DNA of 64,000 nucleotides from NCBI GenBank assembly GCA_025642065.1, contig JAODUP010000436.1:575001-639000 (forward strand). The letters are read 5' to 3'. Each line of letters begins with the position of its first letter. The first letter of the stretch is position 1. Source of the DNA: Paralvinella palmiformis (taxonomy: Eukaryota; Annelida; Polychaeta; Terebellida; Alvinellidae). Shown here in pieces: positions 13,270 through 26,900 of this stretch. The notes under the pieces were generated by a model. That model was given only the letters and a program-made list of their open reading frames with translations, was not told the origin of the DNA and searched no databases. Made by a program: the position numbers and the translations under genes.

Positions 13270-13575
13270 GGTATGAGGGGTCCGCGTGAGATGAGGATGA
13301 TATCCGGGGACCTCTGTGTGTGGAATGATTACGTAATGAATAACAACAACAACAAACAATAATAATGAGAATAAACAAATAATAATAAATATAATAATAA
13401 TAATAACAATAACCTAAGATTAATGATGCCTAAAATAATAATAATAACAACCTTGTATTTGATGAAACTGACGGATGACCATCGACAACGATAAATAATA
13501 ATAATAACACATGAAACAATAACACTAGCAGCTATGATAATAACAAGAATAATAACAATAACAACTCGGGGGTAA
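13270..13575 (-). promoter_or_regulatory. Upstream/5'UTR tract of twist, AAT/AAC-rich
   Basis: Directly upstream of twist lies about 240 bp of irregular AAT and AAC triplets on the plus strand, which is a T-rich tract on the sense strand. On the sense strand, TTCCACACACAG (ending at 13314) looks like a 3' splice site. Part of this tract may therefore be an intron, with a non-coding first exon further upstream. No clear TATA box is visible. Confidence 0.35.
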
Positions 13576-13654
13576 TAGTATAGTTCAGTAAAATAGTTTT
13601 TGACGTCCAGCAGTCGCCATCCTCAACGAGAGATAAACAACCTTAACAAAGAAT

Positions 13655-13770
13655 ACGCGTACACAAAGTTCCGAGCGCGCACTGTGCCACAAATACAGAG
13701 ACCACGGTTCGAATCCGAGTTTTACCTGTATTTGTTGGATGTGTCTCTCTAATAAGACGTTCCTAGGCGT
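13655..13770 (+). mobile_element. SINE-B-like fragment upstream of twist
   Basis: The B box GGTTCGAATCC is followed by TTACCTGTATTTGTTGGATG, matching the SINE-B body. The tail is absent. Confidence 0.55.
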
Positions 13771-13779
13771 GACCGTCAC

Positions 13780-15770
13780 CGAGTTTATGTACACAAATTG
13801 CTCACTCGTACAAGCTGTACCATCGAACATTAAACGACATATAAGTTGGTGTTGGTGTACACGTTTCGCGTTCCAAGAAGACGGCTCTTTAATCCGGATA
13901 TTGGCGTTGTTCGGATAAAACCTCGGTTAGTAGTCTACAATCAACAATCTTTCGTTCTCGTCATTCCGACGAGCGACTGTGCATCTCCAGATCTGTTGAA
14001 GGACGGATTTCAACCAAGGAATGGCTCATTAGTACAATCGTCTCTTAGTGCGGGGCTCGCTCCGTCTCGAAACTAGCTTCTGAGAAGAAAATCTCCGCCG
14101 ATCTCCTATCGAGGTTTTTCTCGAAAGATCCGGGATTATGAGGCAACTTAATCCGGATGAAAGTTTGTACAAACATGGCGTCCTGCAGAGTGGCGAGAGT
14201 AAACCTATCGCCCGCCGCAAACGGGGACAGATCCAGATTGAGCTGTGGGAATTTAGGAGTTAACGTCTATGTTTATGAACTTCATCCGGATCGTATGGAT
14301 GGTGACGTGTCGCTTCTGGTTAACCGGATTGTCTTTCAGAAATCGGCCCTGAACCGGATTTGGAAACATCCTCATTTCGTCTGCGCATAATTGGATAATG
14401 TTTTAAATCCCTATCTGTTACTTATTAGTAACATCTCAATTAACATTGTTATAAAAGCTTTAGAATAGATTTGGCTAATCAGAATGCTACACATAAAATA
14501 CTCTTTATTAGTAGACTAGCAGTAATAAGCGCCACTTTTAACCTAAATGTTAACAAAAAATACCCTTTCTTCAGTCGATAACTAATACACAAACAATTTA
14601 TGACCGAATAACAGCGTGGCGACGCATAACCCGATGCCGCGTCGACGAATACTAAGTGCACGCGCAATTAAAAAAAATTCCCCCTCCCCCTGGGGCCTAA
14701 GAAAAGCGGAACGTGTTTTTATTTTCGTTTACAACAAATTCGACTTTCCGTGCGTGTGGTTGGTTGGCAGTCAAGAGGCAATCAATCAGCGAACTATTGA
14801 AAATATATCAGCTCCAGTTCAGATAACCCGTCACACATATACCCGAGATTAGGGGGGGGGGGGGTGTAAAAATACACACCCGAAAAACGAACCGATTAAT
14901 AATGACGAGAAGGAAGAAATCGGTCGGCTTTCTTCGGAACCGTTCGACATTTTTCGGCCGGCCACACGTAATGTATGAAAATTAGAACGTGTGGACGGCT
15001 TCTAGGTGTAAACATTCTAAACAAGCGAATGGCGTGATCCAGACACGATAAGCTGCTAGTCGAAAACTGGTCGGAAGTCTTTTAGAAAGTGTCTCCGATT
15101 ACAATTCGTCAAATGCCTCTATGGGTGCTAGAGCTAGAAAGAGAGAGTGGGTGGTGGGGGGTCGTTTGAAGCCGGGTGGTTTGGGCGTCAGAGCCTCCCA
15201 CAATTTCTACTAGGTATGTTCTAAGAGGGGGAATGGACTCTCGGTTAATTTTCACATAACAAATACCTCGACAGATGATTGATTGTGTGTTAAGGTTGGT
15301 CGTTTTATTTATCGATTCTCCGGTTTATGGAGTCATTTTTGAAAGATTCCGGAATTGTCTGGATTAATGACTCCACGTGGACAGACACGACCCCCCCCCT
15401 CGCCGTCGGGATACCTCCTAACGGAAACAAACTGATAACAGATAAAGTCAAGATCCGGAACGACGACTAATAACAATAAAAACCGGACCGGTTAACAGAA
15501 CTCTTTGATGTCCCGGTATCCAGATAACGAGCGCATCGAGTCAAACACAAATACATCAAATCTATATCGATCTAATACGCTTAATGGGTGTTTGTTTATT
15601 GGAAGATTTGTGATGTTTTGTTTTGGGTGACATTTACTATTATTTAAATCTATATCATTTGTGGTCGTTTTCGGTTATACGGTATTAAAGTGTTACATCA
15701 TCAGTCAGTTCCGTCTGTTGTGGGTCTGTTGTTATTAAAATGGCAGCTCTAGTTCTCTTACTTTGATATA
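13780..15770. other. Intergenic DNA upstream of twist
   Basis: CpG-rich DNA with several ATCCGGAT-type motifs near 14150-14360 and a poly-G run near 14853. It could hold twist control elements; no gene is seen. Confidence 0.45.
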
Positions 15771-15773
15771 ATG

Positions 15774-15968
15774 GCGCCTCCGTGGTCTAGCGGTATGGTG
15801 TTCGATCACAGATCACTACCACCCGTGTTCGAATATCGGCGTGGGCATATCATATCCTTCAGTGAAGGTTGTTTCATCTTTGAGTTTGCTTCATTACCTT
15901 TGGAGGTAGCTCGGCCCGTTTAGCCTAGCATGTGTACAAAAGTGGCCGCAAAACGTCAATCATCATCT
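15774..15968 (+). mobile_element. SINE-A copy (tRNA-derived, CAT tail)
   Basis: It starts GCGCCTCCGTGGTCTAGCGG (A box) and has a GTTCGAAT B box, then the body ending GTGGCCGCAAAACGTCAATC and CATCATC. The flanks share about 30 diverged bases (15738-15768 and 15972-16002, with AGTT.TCTTACTTT), an old target duplication. Confidence 0.88.
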
Positions 15969-16969
15969 TGAAATGCCAGCTTTAGTTGCCTTACTTTATA
16001 AACGATAACTAAACCACCCACTCAGTCTCGGCTCTCTGCTAAAACAAGGGTTTAATAGACACGTATTGATTTTGGTGTTAAGCACACACTGACACACAGG
16101 CGCGCGCAAGAACAGACAGATGACAACAGATGTTAAATTAGGCCAATAAACGAAAGATGATTAGTCAAAATGTCGTTGTACGATTAATTTTGGACCCAAC
16201 TTCCCCAGTACAGGCAGTAGAGGTCTAATCCAAAATGGGCCGAATATACCCCGTTATCTGTTTTGGCAAATTTCAGTTGGTTTTTGAAGAGGACGGTCAA
16301 ATTTATCATATAATAGTGGTAGAGATAATCCAAGTAGACACTAGATATGTCTTATCGCAATAATTGTTCTTTACGCGTGTGTATGTTACTCTGTATCATT
16401 AAATGTATAGACATTTAAAACGTGCATAATCTAGACTCTACATAGCCATTATCGATTTAAATAATTTAATAAAAGCGAATGTGTGTTTGTTTGTCTATGC
16501 GTTTGTTCGCAAAACATTTCTGATCAAAATAGTTTAAAAGAGTGGTGAACATGACATTCAACATTGGTTGAGACTATGATGTTTACTCATTAAAATTCCT
16601 TTTTATTATTAATGTGGTTATACTCTACAGTCGATGGCCCGAAGTAGCCCTCAGCAGGAACAAGTTTTAAAGTCCGCACGGAGCACCTCTTTTATTAATT
16701 TAAGCTTGTTACAGGGTCTAGACTATCCTATGATAATAATAGATCTATACACCAATGTTTTAGACATGCTAAAGATGACGACGATAAAAATAATATAAAA
16801 AATTATGACAAAAAAGGTACAAAAGTCTACTAAAACCTAATTTAAATTATTCCGTAAATCAATCAGTTTGTCACTTTTCTATATTTTTTTGTTGGAGGGG
16901 GGGGGGGTATTTTTGATATTATTATTGTTGTCATCATCTTCACATACCCAAAACATGATTGGTCTATTA

Positions 16970-17640
16970 CCTATAGTAGTCTATAGGTTATACTGCTATA
17001 GATCTAGTATATAGTTATAATTAATAATAGTATAGGAATCTATAAGTAGATCTAGACTATAGATCTAGATCCACAAGTAACAAGATGCACATATTCCTTC
17101 ATACACAGTAACATACACACGGAATCTTTATCCTTTGACCTTTCCCATACAGATCCCCATTATCCTTTCCTAGGGCTAGTAGATCTAGTCTAGACGACTG
17201 AACAACTTGGTCCAAGCGACAACTCGAGCCAGCTCCATGGTCATTATCATTATCTGGATCTACTCATCTAGACTAGAGTAGACTATTATCACTAATCAGT
17301 CTCATCAAAATGATCAAATGTCGATTTCAGATAACTCAGTCAGTGAAACAGCTAAACTCATCATTCCTCATCCTTAGAGTTAGACAACTCGCCGTTACTC
17401 GGCCCCCAGCTTAGAATAGATCTAGACCCTAGACTAGATTATAGTAGATAAATAGACATCCAGTGATCCACCTAGTCCTAGATCCATTTGACGATTTGTT
17501 ATAGATCTAGACTAGTCGTATAGATCTACACGTCGTAGTCTAGACCTAGACATCTACATCTATCTAGATCAAGATCTATCTGTTACAGATAACTGGGATC
17601 AACTTTCTTGTAGATCTAGATCTATAAGATAAATTGTTCC
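16970..17640. repeat. AGATCTAG-rich low-complexity tract
   Basis: AGATCTAG, its variants and TCTAGAC occur more than a dozen times in about 670 bases at irregular spacing. There is no fixed period. Confidence 0.8.
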
Positions 17641-17949
17641 GTCTAGAACTTTATTCAAATTATTGGAGAAGAACCTCCCGTAACCTTGATACATACCTAT
17701 ATTTGAGCAGATGTAGATCCCAGCAACGAATTTGTCGATGGCGGAACTCACGTAGATCCAGAAAGCCTGATGACGAGAGTCGCGTCTCTCCCACCTTACT
17801 TTCGCGTTTCGGCCGTACGAGCACACTCCCGACTGTATACCTCCAAAGGTACAATATGTCCACGTAAGGCGTACCAACCGAGTCACCAGTTGAGAGTTTC
17901 TGCTATTTCCGAATCAGCCTATATCCAGAATATATAGCCAGAGCGGTGT

Positions 17950-18600
17950 CGATCCCGTTTGCGTCTCTGTGAGTGTGTGTGCGTGCTACTTGCTACAATC
18001 CCAAGAGAGTTGGCTCGCCCCAGGATATCGCCGATGCGTCAGTTCTGGATCGTCTGCGAGTCTTCCGCGAGTCTTCGCCACTTTTTATCATTCTTTATTC
18101 ACGGCTCATCCTTCGTCTCCGTCGGCCGTCAATCAACGGACGCTCGACCAATCGGATTCGCGATCCGGTCGGAACCGGCGAGAAGCTCCGCCTACTCCGA
18201 GTTGCCCATCCGCGCGCCGAATGTTCGGACGGAGGATAGCGTTCCGGATCGGTCGACCCACGGTCCGTCAATCAGTGGGTTTATCGGCGGGCCGACGTCG
18301 GCTCGGCGCGGAGCGATTGCTGAAGATAACGCGATAACCCGATGGGCGGATTGATGCCGCTGACAGGCCGCTTTGAAGTGGCCGCTTAATGAATCCGGTT
18401 TTAATTTCGCCCGCCACAAAGTCGGGGATTCACCCCGAAAACAAACATCGACCACCTTTGATCTGCCGTCGGCTTGCATAATTCAACGAGCGTCATCGAA
18501 TCGGCGAATTGAAATCGTCAAATTTATAGCCAGTTATCGAGCGAATTTCATAAACTGCCCGCGACAAGCTCTTCGCCCATAAAACCGTCCGGGCAAACAC
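17950..18600. promoter_or_regulatory. CpG-dense block about 4.7 kb upstream of twist
   Basis: CG dinucleotides are unusually frequent, and CCAAT (CCAATCGG near 18149) and CTCCGCC motifs occur. Several frames are open on both strands, which is expected of GC-rich DNA. None of the translations looks like a known protein. It may be a promoter or enhancer. Confidence 0.3.
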
Positions 18601-19100
18601 TCCTACCCCCCCCTCTCTATCTCTCTCTGTCTCTCGGGCACGCGCTCTCTCCTAGAATTAATGGTGCACGAACGGGTAGAAACAGGTGGTCATATAGGTA
18701 CGGTGATGTACCAAACATGACAACTGGCTGCTGCCCCTATTCCACCAAACAATCACCTGTATCTTCTGTATTTTCAGAAAAGGAAACTTTCCCGTTCGTC
18801 TTGTCAGGTGGCTGTCGTTAACTCGCTGGCTATTGACCAGAATGACTATCTTATTATGGCCCATAACCATCAGCTAGCCACTCGAAGTCTCCTTGCCACA
18901 ATTGACTTTATTGATGACTGAAATAGGCGAGTTAACACTTTAAAGTGTCACACTCTTATCATGGTCGTTCTGTACTCTGAAGCTCTGTCGAGTGTTGGAC
19001 TCGATAGGGCGGCGAGCGGCTACTGGTATTAATTATTGTATTGGTACAGGTGAGGAGTGTCGAAGATGGTGTGGGGGGGGGGAAGATGGCGGGGGGGTCC

Positions 19101-19349
19101 AGTCAAAAGCCCCCAGGACAACCCCCCTCATATATACTTGGATAATATGTTATTTTCGTAGAAATATTTGAGTAATATTTTTAATAATAGCATATAAAAA
19201 GTACACATAGCCATAGGGTTTGGGTACTAAACTGAAAGTGAGGGCCTTCTACCTATTTCAAAATAAGAGATGAGGGCTTTTAACCTGGGGGCTTTTGACC
19301 TAGGGGGATTTTGTCCTGGGGCTTTTAACCTAGAGGGCATTTGACCTAC
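19101..19349. repeat. Inverted-repeat element with AAAAGCCCCC motifs
   Basis: GTCAAAAGCCCCCAGGACAA at 19102 pairs with the inverse of several tandem GGGGCTTTTAACCT-type units at 19275-19345. A possibly related stretch lies at 21868-22170. Confidence 0.55.
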
Positions 19350-19797
<448 letters not shown>

Positions 19798-19924
19798 GTT
19801 GACAGATAGGGGTAGACTGCTTTAGTGGGTGTTGTGTGTGAGTGGGTGGGTGGTATTCATGTAAGTAAAACAACATACAAGATAAAAACATACACACATA
19901 AAACATATATCATTTTGTGTGACT

Positions 19925-20272
19925 TTCCTTATAATAATAAATAATACATAAGACATTTATATAGAGCCCTATCCAACTAGATAGCTGTTCTAAGGAGCTT
20001 TACCGTATTATTATTATCATCACTGACTTAGACCTGTTTCAATCCAACACACATCTCAACTCCCGAGGGAGCATACAATTCGAACTGCCATTATAGCCGC
20101 AAAGCGTTAGTCAAACACACAGCCATAACGTCCTGTAAAGTTCTCATTTTTATGGATGAGTGAACCAGTCGCCAACATGACAGCATTGCAGCTACCGGAG
20201 CCTCGAACCCGCGACCGTTCGTTTACAAGTCCTACGCTCTTACTAACTGCGCCATGAAGCCTTCCACGACAT
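19925..20272 (-). mobile_element. SINE-C copy (about 340 bp)
   Basis: On the minus strand: tRNA-like head TGGCGCAGTTAGTAAGAGCG, B box GGTTCGAGGC, then CGACTGGTTCACTCATCCAT, TATAATGGCAG, GGGAGTTGAGATGTGTG and an ATT-rich tail. It aligns over its length with 56255-56580. Confidence 0.85.
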
Positions 20273-20420
20273 GTTTCCTGTCACAACACAGATACGTCAG
20301 ATGTATTACATCTGAGTAGATTGTATACTCGACAACTTCACATCTGGATGTTAGACATCAGATATAAGACACCTTGTGTTAGTATTATAACATTTTTGTC
20401 GACGTTACTCGATCATAACA

Positions 20421-20473
<53 letters not shown>

Positions 20474-20476
20474 GCG
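20421..20476. repeat. (TGCG)n microsatellite
   Basis: A tetranucleotide array of about 13 units ending in CGCGCG. Confidence 0.97.
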
Positions 20477-20884
20477 TTCAGACTTATTATATCCTAGTTC
20501 TCAAAAGGTAATTACTTTAAGAGGTAATAACTTGTAATCTGAAAGACTTCCTGGAAAAATCGTGATCAGAGGTAAACAATAATAAAAATAATTGTTGTTG
20601 TTATAGTTGTAATAGTAGTAGTATTGTTGTGTATGTTGTTCCTATTGTTGGCTGTTATTATTGCAGGTGTTGTTGTTGTGGTAGTAATAGTACATGTTAG
20701 TATGATAATAGTTTCAGTAGTTAATGTTGTTTGGTTATAGTGGTGGTATGGGTAGTAGAAGTAGTTGCATTAGTAGTAGTAGTAGTAGTAATAGTGGCGG
20801 CAGAAATTTCAGCTCATTCTGTCAGATACGATTACAACTTCTAGCATATAATCCTGTATTTTATATTCTCAATATAGAAGTGTG

Positions 20885-21140
20885 GTGTCACCCGTTTGAA
20901 GTTTACGAGGAATCATTATATGACACCGGATTGCCGCTGGTCCGGATCTGAATATCTGCGTACGGGTAATTAAAATATCCGCGTATCGTAATGTCTTCAG
21001 CGCTTAATAGAATTATAGTTCCAATAAACGCAATATGTAAAATAGCTAGAATTAATCTTATCTGTACAATTTCATTAAAGAATGATATATTTCGAGTTAG
21101 GATGGATGTTTTTACAAAGAATCGCCTTAAAAGAATTATT
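20885..21140 (+). repeat. Dispersed unclassified repeat, copy 2
   Basis: It carries GGATCTGAATATCTGCGTAC, TTAAAATATCCGCGTATCG, GCTAGAATTAATCTTATCTG and ATTAAAGAATGATATAT in the same order as the other copies. Confidence 0.68.
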
Positions 21141-21330
21141 TGCATATTATATCACACGAATGTTCTAATAGCCCATCCAATTATCATACATCAAATGGAA
21201 GATGTTAGCAACTAGACTACTTACAGAAGATCAAAGAGATTGGATTATTGTCACGTCAGTCTGTTGACTGGTTTACTTTAATTTGTGGTCGTATTAGCAG
21301 TAATTAAGATAAATATATATCTTTTAGTAG

Positions 21331-21490
21331 GCCGTCTCTATGGGCTAACTGGTAGTGTGGTGGGCTACAGACAACTAGCACATTGGTTCGAATCCAGGCG
21401 GCGGCTGTGTCTGAAGGGTGTTTCAATTTGCCCTATTTGCCTGGGCCCATTTAGCTTACCATGTGAACAAAAGTGGCCTAGAAAGAGCTA
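21331..21490 (+). mobile_element. SINE-A2 subfamily copy
   Basis: Head GGCCGTCTCTATGGGCTAAC, B box GGTTCGAATCC and the body GCCCATTTAGCTTACCATG. It differs from SINE-A in the head and middle. Confidence 0.75.
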
Positions 21491-22324
21491 CATTTCTGAT
21501 AGCGTTAGCAGATTTAGGTTCCCGTCTAATAATCAAGCAACGCAATCATTGGGAACATCAATCGATAGGACTTATTCAAGGTGAAATAGCTCACCATCAT
21601 CCTAAACGTGACAATTATCTGTCAATATCAGATCTTGGATGTCTTTATATGTAGAAGATATTATAAATAATTTACATCACCGATTTCCAAACATTTCCCC
21701 AACCCTGTCCTTTTGACTCCCTACCAAGGACACAGTTTTCCGATGGATACAATGTACACCAGGTATCACCACAACAGATCAAATAAACAAAAGTGTTGTT
21801 GATAGATGTTGTTACATTATTTCAATCAAATATACTGGAGCAAAATCTCGAAAACTGAATTAATTAAAGGGGGGGGGGGAATTTGTCGGGTTGACTTTGT
21901 TGTGAATATATCTAAAATTTAATTTCGTCTTTATCATTAAATCGGCAGTTGATGAGAACAGATAATTGTTATAGATAACGGACTTAGGATACAAGTCCTT
22001 TATGTAAAAGCCCCTAGCTCCAAAGCCCCTTAATTAGCTTATCTAATTTAAAAAATTGAATTTTTGATTGTATTAATCTCCCTTTTTTATCTCAAACTTT
22101 AAAAAAAATGTCAACCTTTTCAGGATATGACATAGAGGTTTGGAGCTTTTGTTCTTAGATCATCGATAACAAAACATAATATTTATTATAATATTGAATC
22201 GAAACTAAAGAAATCTCCAAACGAATAAAAGTTGGACATTTGTTTGGTGAAAATATAATAACCGACTGTGGGATGACAAAAGGGTCAGTCAACTAATAGT
22301 AGCAGATGGGAAAAAGGGTCGACG

Positions 22325-22327
<3 letters not shown>

Positions 22328-22387
<60 letters not shown>

Positions 22388-22395
22388 TGTGTGTG
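22328..22395. repeat. (TG)n microsatellite
   Basis: About 33 TG units with one GG interruption. Confidence 0.97.
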
Positions 22396-22399
22396 CTTA

Positions 22400-23915
22400 C
22401 GCATGACACATATTTATAGAAACGTGGAGATAAACAAACACATAAATAACAATATAAAAATTGACACAAGAAGGAAATATACACTATAGATGATGATTAT
22501 TATTATTATTATTATGGAAAATGTCCACGAATTGTGTTTAATTGTCAATTTAAAACATCGTTAATTATCAATGCGGTTATGACAAATCAAGTACACGTGG
22601 CTGTGACCTAGATAAACAATTCGCGAATAATTTATTCATAACATTAGCTAGATATTGATGAAAAGGTGATACATTAATACTAATAATAAGGATTAGGTAT
22701 ATTTCATCTGCTGGTACACATGCTTACATCCTACACCCAGCACTGTGACTAAATTTCCTGTCACCTTTTCCTAGGTTAAATTGCGACTTTTATTCCGTGA
22801 CCATTCCTCCGCGTGACGTTTTTCCGGTCATCGAGAACACGAAGTTGGGATTAAAATGTGGATCACCCACACAAATCATTCCCTCCTCCCTCTGTTGCTC
22901 CATTCTGGCACATTTCTTGCTAATTCTATACTGATTTAAACGATCACGTGAATATAATAGTTAGTTAGGGACAGACTTCCGAAGTTTCACATATAAATAC
23001 TTCAGTCGTGAATTGAAAACATCGATACTGGAAAAACCCACCCAAAAAAAACTTTTTTATTGTTTGCATTTGTTTAAATCGAAGAAATAATTATTAACTC
23101 AGAACGATATTGGGAGACGGACTAGTATAATATTTATTGTTTTGTTGAACTATTTCGTGGTTATGACGATATCTCCTAGGGGCAGCCATTAGTGAAGGCC
23201 ATATAGTTGAAGATATTGTATGGTTTGTTTATGTAAACAAACGTTTATCAGTCGTATACAAAGTGCTGACTTGGCTAATGGGATACCATCTTCTTGGGAG
23301 GTCTCCCACATCGTGATCCATATTACTATGGGATTATGGCATCTCATCGGTTTACAGCAATACTGACGATTTGGATTATTCGTGTGTATATGTGTGCGTG
23401 TGGTGTGTGTGTGTTGCCCGAGCGCGCGCGCGTACTTCCGTGAGTGTGTATTATGTCGGCTATCCAAAGTTTTCCCCGCTGTTGTTGAACATTGTGTGAA
23501 GGAGGTATTCGTAGACGTGCACTTGTCTTTTTTATGGACACACTAACTGCAACTCGTCCCGAGTAGTCGAATGTTTGGATGGCGGCCGTACAGTGGCGTC
23601 GCCTGGCGCATATCAATATTAACAAATATCCGATAATGTGTTTAAAATTATTGACGGCTAACGAATATATAGAATTTATTACGCGAACGATGAATGATTC
23701 AAGAGATAGGGGTCATTTTATAGATAAGATAGATCTAAGACCGGGAACAATACATCAACGCCTTAATCAAGAAGAGTTCCAAAAATGGCTGCGCCAGTGG
23801 AGCTAGTTACTGTTGAACAAATCTTCAGAGGGGGGGATTGGGATATGTATAAATATCTAATGAGAATACCTTCCCCCAGGAGCACCGGAAACTGTTAAAA
23901 GAGCGTTTGTATTAT

Positions 23916-23990
<75 letters not shown>

Positions 23991-26900
23991 TTTAATGTTT
24001 AAACACTACTGAAACATCAAACATTACGCGGAATTAACACTTTCTTAGTAGAAAAAAATAGCTGGGTTCGGGTGTGTGGCTGATGGGATTGTGACTTCCC
24101 TTCAAGAATGGCATTTACTTCAAGTTGTTAACACTCGTCCGTCCCAAGTAAAAGGCTGCAGTCCCCGCGGCTACCCAGCCCAAGTGCCCCATCGCGAAAC
24201 GTATACAAGTAATAATATAAATCATAAGTTATCGACTCTAATAACCCCCCCATCGGGGCCCCACAATCTATCTGGGGAAGTACGAAGGTCAGAACCGTCT
24301 ACTGATACATGAAACGTCCCTCAATTAACGGGATTCGAATTAACGACGTGAATGTCTGCGGCACAGTCTACAAACACACACACACACCCGACCACAGCGC
24401 CCTCATCGAGGGAGCGGTAGAAGATGTAGTTATTGGTATATCAACTGAAACGCAAACATCAAACACGGAGCATACGACATTATGTGTTTGGTACTGATTA
24501 TAACAGTTTGTTATATAATGTTGTGTGGAGGGGATGCGGGGCGTTTATTTGCATAAATGATCTCATAGCTGACTGCTAATCTATATCAACAAAAAGCGGA
24601 AATCCCAGAGACAAATAATACAGATCGAGACAAAGCTATACAGGCCCAAAGGCCGGGTACTTTAATTTATCTTTGTAATTCCGATGACAGTTGTTCGTGT
24701 CCATCGCTTTGTTAATTCTCTCCTCGTGATATCAATTAAGAAATGCTCCCCTTCGTCGTCGTCGTCCTGGAGATGGGGGAGGAGTTCGTAATTCATGACG
24801 TATCCGTGCTAGAAAGGCCCGATCTCGCACCTCATAGCAGCACATCAAAGAAGCGAGCCGAGAACATCGCCCACCTTAACATACCCACAACAATCTGGAA
24901 GCCATCATCGGGCTCGGATTATTAATATCGGGCGACAACTAGCCGCACATACACGACCCTCGACAGCCCGTCGGACATTTTTCGTCACCGCGTGTTTACG
25001 ATCTTCAATTGCCAAATGGCACTCCATTAACCCGAGCTTATAGCGCATTAACCTGGCCGACGAATCGACGATAAACCGTTAATAGTTATTGTGAAGTACA
25101 TATTATAAACTGTCATTGGCCGACGTCTGTTTTGCTTGTTGTATTTTTCATCGTCTTTCATAATCTATCGTCTATCTCCCCCAACGAGCAGTTCGTATAT
25201 CATCAAGTGCTCTTCATGGCTGCGGTTTTTCCTATCATAGCCCTGGTGCTTTCGTCGCAGTTACCGCGAATGTGTGTCGCCGCTCGGACTGTTCCACCCC
25301 CCACCCGTCCATTAAGTGTTTTTTTTCGGCGCGCAGTTCGCATTTTGGCGTAAACAAGCGAATTTTTCTAGCATCGGTTCGATTCATCCGACGCAATCGG
25401 CGTCCGACTGTGGTTTATAGCGTAATGTAAGCGTTCGGTAGAAGGCCGACGGGTACGGCATTCTCTCGTACTGTATCTGAAATAAAATGAAAAACGATAT
25501 TTGGATCGATTACGTTCTTACAAAGAGGCGTTGTTTTTGATGTTCCGACGGTCTGTGGTACGATCGCTACTTTACAGAATTGGCAATTTCGGGAATAACT
25601 CACAATGTAGCAGGTTGATGTTTTCTCCATGTAGGAGAAAACTCCGCTATAAATTGCGATGTTCCCATCGGCCAAAAAACACACATCGGCAAACCGGCTT
25701 TTCGGCCCGCTCTCTGCTACATCGATAGCCGAGGCGAAGCTTCGACGCGAACACAATAAACAGCGGGTACGATTCTCGGACACTTCCGATCAGAACTAAT
25801 ATTCCAGCGGCACCGCATCTGGATTGACAATAATTCTACCGGAACAATCCCGAAGAACGCCTTAGACTAAACCGCCCTAAATCCCGATGATTATAATGCC
25901 AGGCCGACGGACGGAGTTCTCCGACGCCACGTACGTCGAGACAGTTCCGGGGGGTGTTGGTATTTGTAATAAGGAAGACAGAGAACGAAATAGTATAATT
26001 ATTGTGCTAAGTTTTCCGCCAGATGGCGCCAGTCATTCGGGGGCGATTCGTCGAATTTCCACTTCGCCCTCTATCGCAGTCGGCGCTGTTCTTCTCACTG
26101 GAAGTAGCCGCTCGCTAAAGCGATTCTTCGTCTGCTCGTCGGATTTGGTTTTTAATTCGTTAGACATTCGTATTTCCTTCCGCTTTGGATGGCGTTTGTT
26201 ACCGGCCTCCTGCCCACGCCTCGGCGCGCCGGACACAACTTTTTGCCATTACGAATAGTCAATTTCCGCGACGACTGCGCCATCTAACGAAAGTCCGTTT
26301 GCGGGTCGCGTTTCACCGGGCTCGCTGAACCATCTGATGAAAACATTCCCTTTTCCAATCGTGAGATCACGGAGATCCCAACATGTTTCATATATTGATA
26401 ACATGTCTATTACAGTTCCCAACTTGATGATTTATTTTCAATAACATGTCATTTCTTCCGGCAAGAATAAACTAGACTTCACCCGTACAAATAATCTTAT
26501 CTATTAGCAAAAAAGAATTCTGAATTAAACGTCTACTAGAACTTATAAGACCCCGACTTCGTTCTGTGAATCCCCCAAAACGTAAATTTTCAAACAATTA
26601 CACTTCTTGTTCCATGCTGCTTCATTACGTACACGGCTTCACTGACCCACAAACCACAGTAGATGTGGTCTGCGCATGCGACGGACGAACCCCCCCCCCC
26701 TCGCCACCCCCCGAGACAAAATCTTACCACGTCTCCCACGCGATTTAGGAGCGACCGACCAACCAACCAGTGAGTGGTCCGTTTTGTTTCGTTCGCCGCT
26801 GCACCCAGCCAGAAAACAAATACGCTGCAAAGAGGCCATTAGACATGGCCGCCTTACAAACATCCCATGTGTTGCCATTAAAATGCACACCGCCCATAAT

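Noticed and set aside
17959..18354. 131-codon plus-strand frame and its overlaps on both strands
   Set aside because: Several frames are open at once because of GC-rich sequence. No known domain is seen and the frames exclude each other.
25415..26258. 122- and 123-codon frames on opposite strands
   Set aside because: There is no recognisable motif, no splice context and overlapping frames occur on both strands. They are treated as chance.
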